Source: Streptosporangium sandarakinum (lineage in GTDB: Bacteria; Actinomycetota; Actinomycetes; Streptosporangiales; Streptosporangiaceae). Taken from it: DNA of 64,000 bases. Within the stretch, counting starts at the first letter, position 1; every line of letters begins with the position of its first letter. Under the pieces are notes generated by a model that saw nothing but the letters and a program-made list of their open reading frames with translations, made no database searches and was not told the DNA's origin. Both the position numbers and the translations under genes were made by a program. The stretch is from contig NZ_JACCCO010000001.1 of NCBI RefSeq assembly GCF_013409935.1, forward strand, positions 2,604,001 through 2,668,000, read 5' to 3'. Positions 63,383 through 64,000 of this stretch are shown here, in pieces.

Positions 63383-64000
63383 ATGAACGTGACACCGAAC
63401 ATCCACGGCATGACCGGAACGCACGTCCAGGGCCCGAGCCCGGCGCCGGGCGGTGACCGCCGCCCGGAGGACCGCCCCGCCGTCTCCGCCCGCGCCCTCG
63501 TCCTGGCGGCCTGCGCGATGTCGCCCGCCCTCTGCCTCCCCGTCCCCGCCTCGGCCGCCGCGCCGGCCGTCGTCCCGGCGGCCGTCTCCACCCCGGCCGT
63601 CACGGTCCCGGCCACCGGGCCGGAGACGCCCGCCGACGAGACCGCGCCCCTGCGATTCCGGCTGCGGTCGACGGCGAGCTCCAGCCAGGTCAGCGGCGGG
63701 GCACGGGAGTTCGTCATCAGGGTGGACGTGCAGAACCTCAACAAGGGACCCGTGACCCTCGTCGGGATCGGCCGCAACGGCCCGGGGCTGCGGCTGATGT
63801 CCGCGGACGACAGCCCCCAGACGCTCAAGCCCAGGGAGCGGGTGAGCTACGAGCTGCGCTACCGGGTGACCGACTGCGACGCCGTGCCGCGGAAGGACTG
63901 GCCCATCCCGGTCCGCGTCCGGCAGGGCGCGGGCCAGCGGGTCGTCGAGGTCCCGCTGGCCGGGTTCGCCCCGGACGCCATGGAGGGCGGCGAGGAGTCG
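63383..64000 (+). CDS. Exported protein, truncated by window edge
   Basis: The frame is open from ATG 63383 for 206 codons to the end of the window. MNVTPNIHGMTGTHVQGPSP leads to a late signal sequence (SARALVLAACAMSPALCLPV, then PASAAA), a Pro/Ala/Val/Thr linker and a beta-rich domain (FVIRVDVQNLNKGPVTLVGI, LKPRERVSYELRYRVTDCDA). No ribosome-binding site precedes the ATG; an ATG nine codons later lies in a copy of the same ccacggcatga sequence and is an alternative. The family is not recognised. It is divergent from the glycosyltransferase gene. Confidence 0.65.
   Translation, partial: MNVTPNIHGMTGTHVQGPSPAPGGDRRPEDRPAVSARALVLAACAMSPALCLPVPASAAAPAVVPAAVSTPAVTVPATGPETPADETAPLRFRLRSTASSSQVSGGAREFVIRVDVQNLNKGPVTLVGIGRNGPGLRLMSADDSPQTLKPRERVSYELRYRVTDCDAVPRKDWPIPVRVRQGAGQRVVEVPLAGFAPDAMEGGEES

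Overview
This window is high-GC actinobacterial DNA. The gene order tRNA-Trp, secE, nusG, rplK, rplA, lipoprotein, rplJ, rplL, rpoB, the IdeR-type regulator, the pdxH/citA pair, the GTG/TTG starts and the sortase loci fit Streptosporangiales (Streptosporangium, Nonomuraea, Microbispora and relatives). The family assignment is inference; no 16S gene is present. I see no insertion sequence, prophage, CRISPR array or replication origin.

Layout. Positions 1-10145 are the transcription/translation core, read right to left: tRNA-Trp, secE, nusG, rplK, rplA, an LprG-like lipoprotein, rplJ, rplL, then rpoB, which runs off the left edge. Two Mce-associated-type membrane proteins sit between rplL and rpoB. 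From 10444 to 23020 come an aminotransferase, a small secreted protein, adenosine deaminase, an overlapping ECF sigma/membrane anti-sigma pair, three tandem NB-ARC/TPR ATPases without a DNA-binding domain, a decayed tandem-repeat stretch and a methyltransferase. From 23246 to 27104 lie an acyl-CoA dehydrogenase, a structured leader with a small basic protein, and a thiolase.

From 27180 to 39894 is a cell-envelope region: two class F sortases, each directly downstream of a Ser/Thr/Pro-rich surface protein; one operon continues into a DUF2079 polytopic membrane protein. Between them lie an MFS transporter, a duplicated pair of exported glycerophosphodiester phosphodiesterases, a methyltransferase and a small unknown gene. 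From 40187 to 52163 are a second acyl-CoA dehydrogenase, a lipoprotein, two membrane proteins, an alpha/beta hydrolase, a PAS-GAF-PP2C-HATPase regulator, ideR, an MFS exporter, pdxH, citA and serC. From 52354 to the right edge are a NarL/DesK-type two-component system, a DUF6223-like protein, a UTRA domain lacking its HTH, a rhomboid protease, an enoyl-CoA hydratase/SDR operon, a STAS anti-sigma antagonist, a Nik(MN)QO/CbiMQO metal-uptake operon behind a Nur-like operator, a GT2 glycosyltransferase and a truncated exported protein.

How the parts may work together. The beta-oxidation-type genes (two acyl-CoA dehydrogenases, thiolase, enoyl-CoA hydratase, SDR) are dispersed, and two of them have palindromes in the promoter that look like TetR-family operators. 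The surface proteins share a TPxGGAxTG tail that is a candidate sorting signal for the neighbouring class F sortases. The metal operon combines a MHVPDG N-terminus, a fused PDGL domain and a TTGCAA-type operator, which together favour nickel over cobalt. The least explained items are the HTH-less ATPase triplet, the GGAxTG sorting system with its DUF2079 partner, the structured-leader small protein and the UTRA-only gene.
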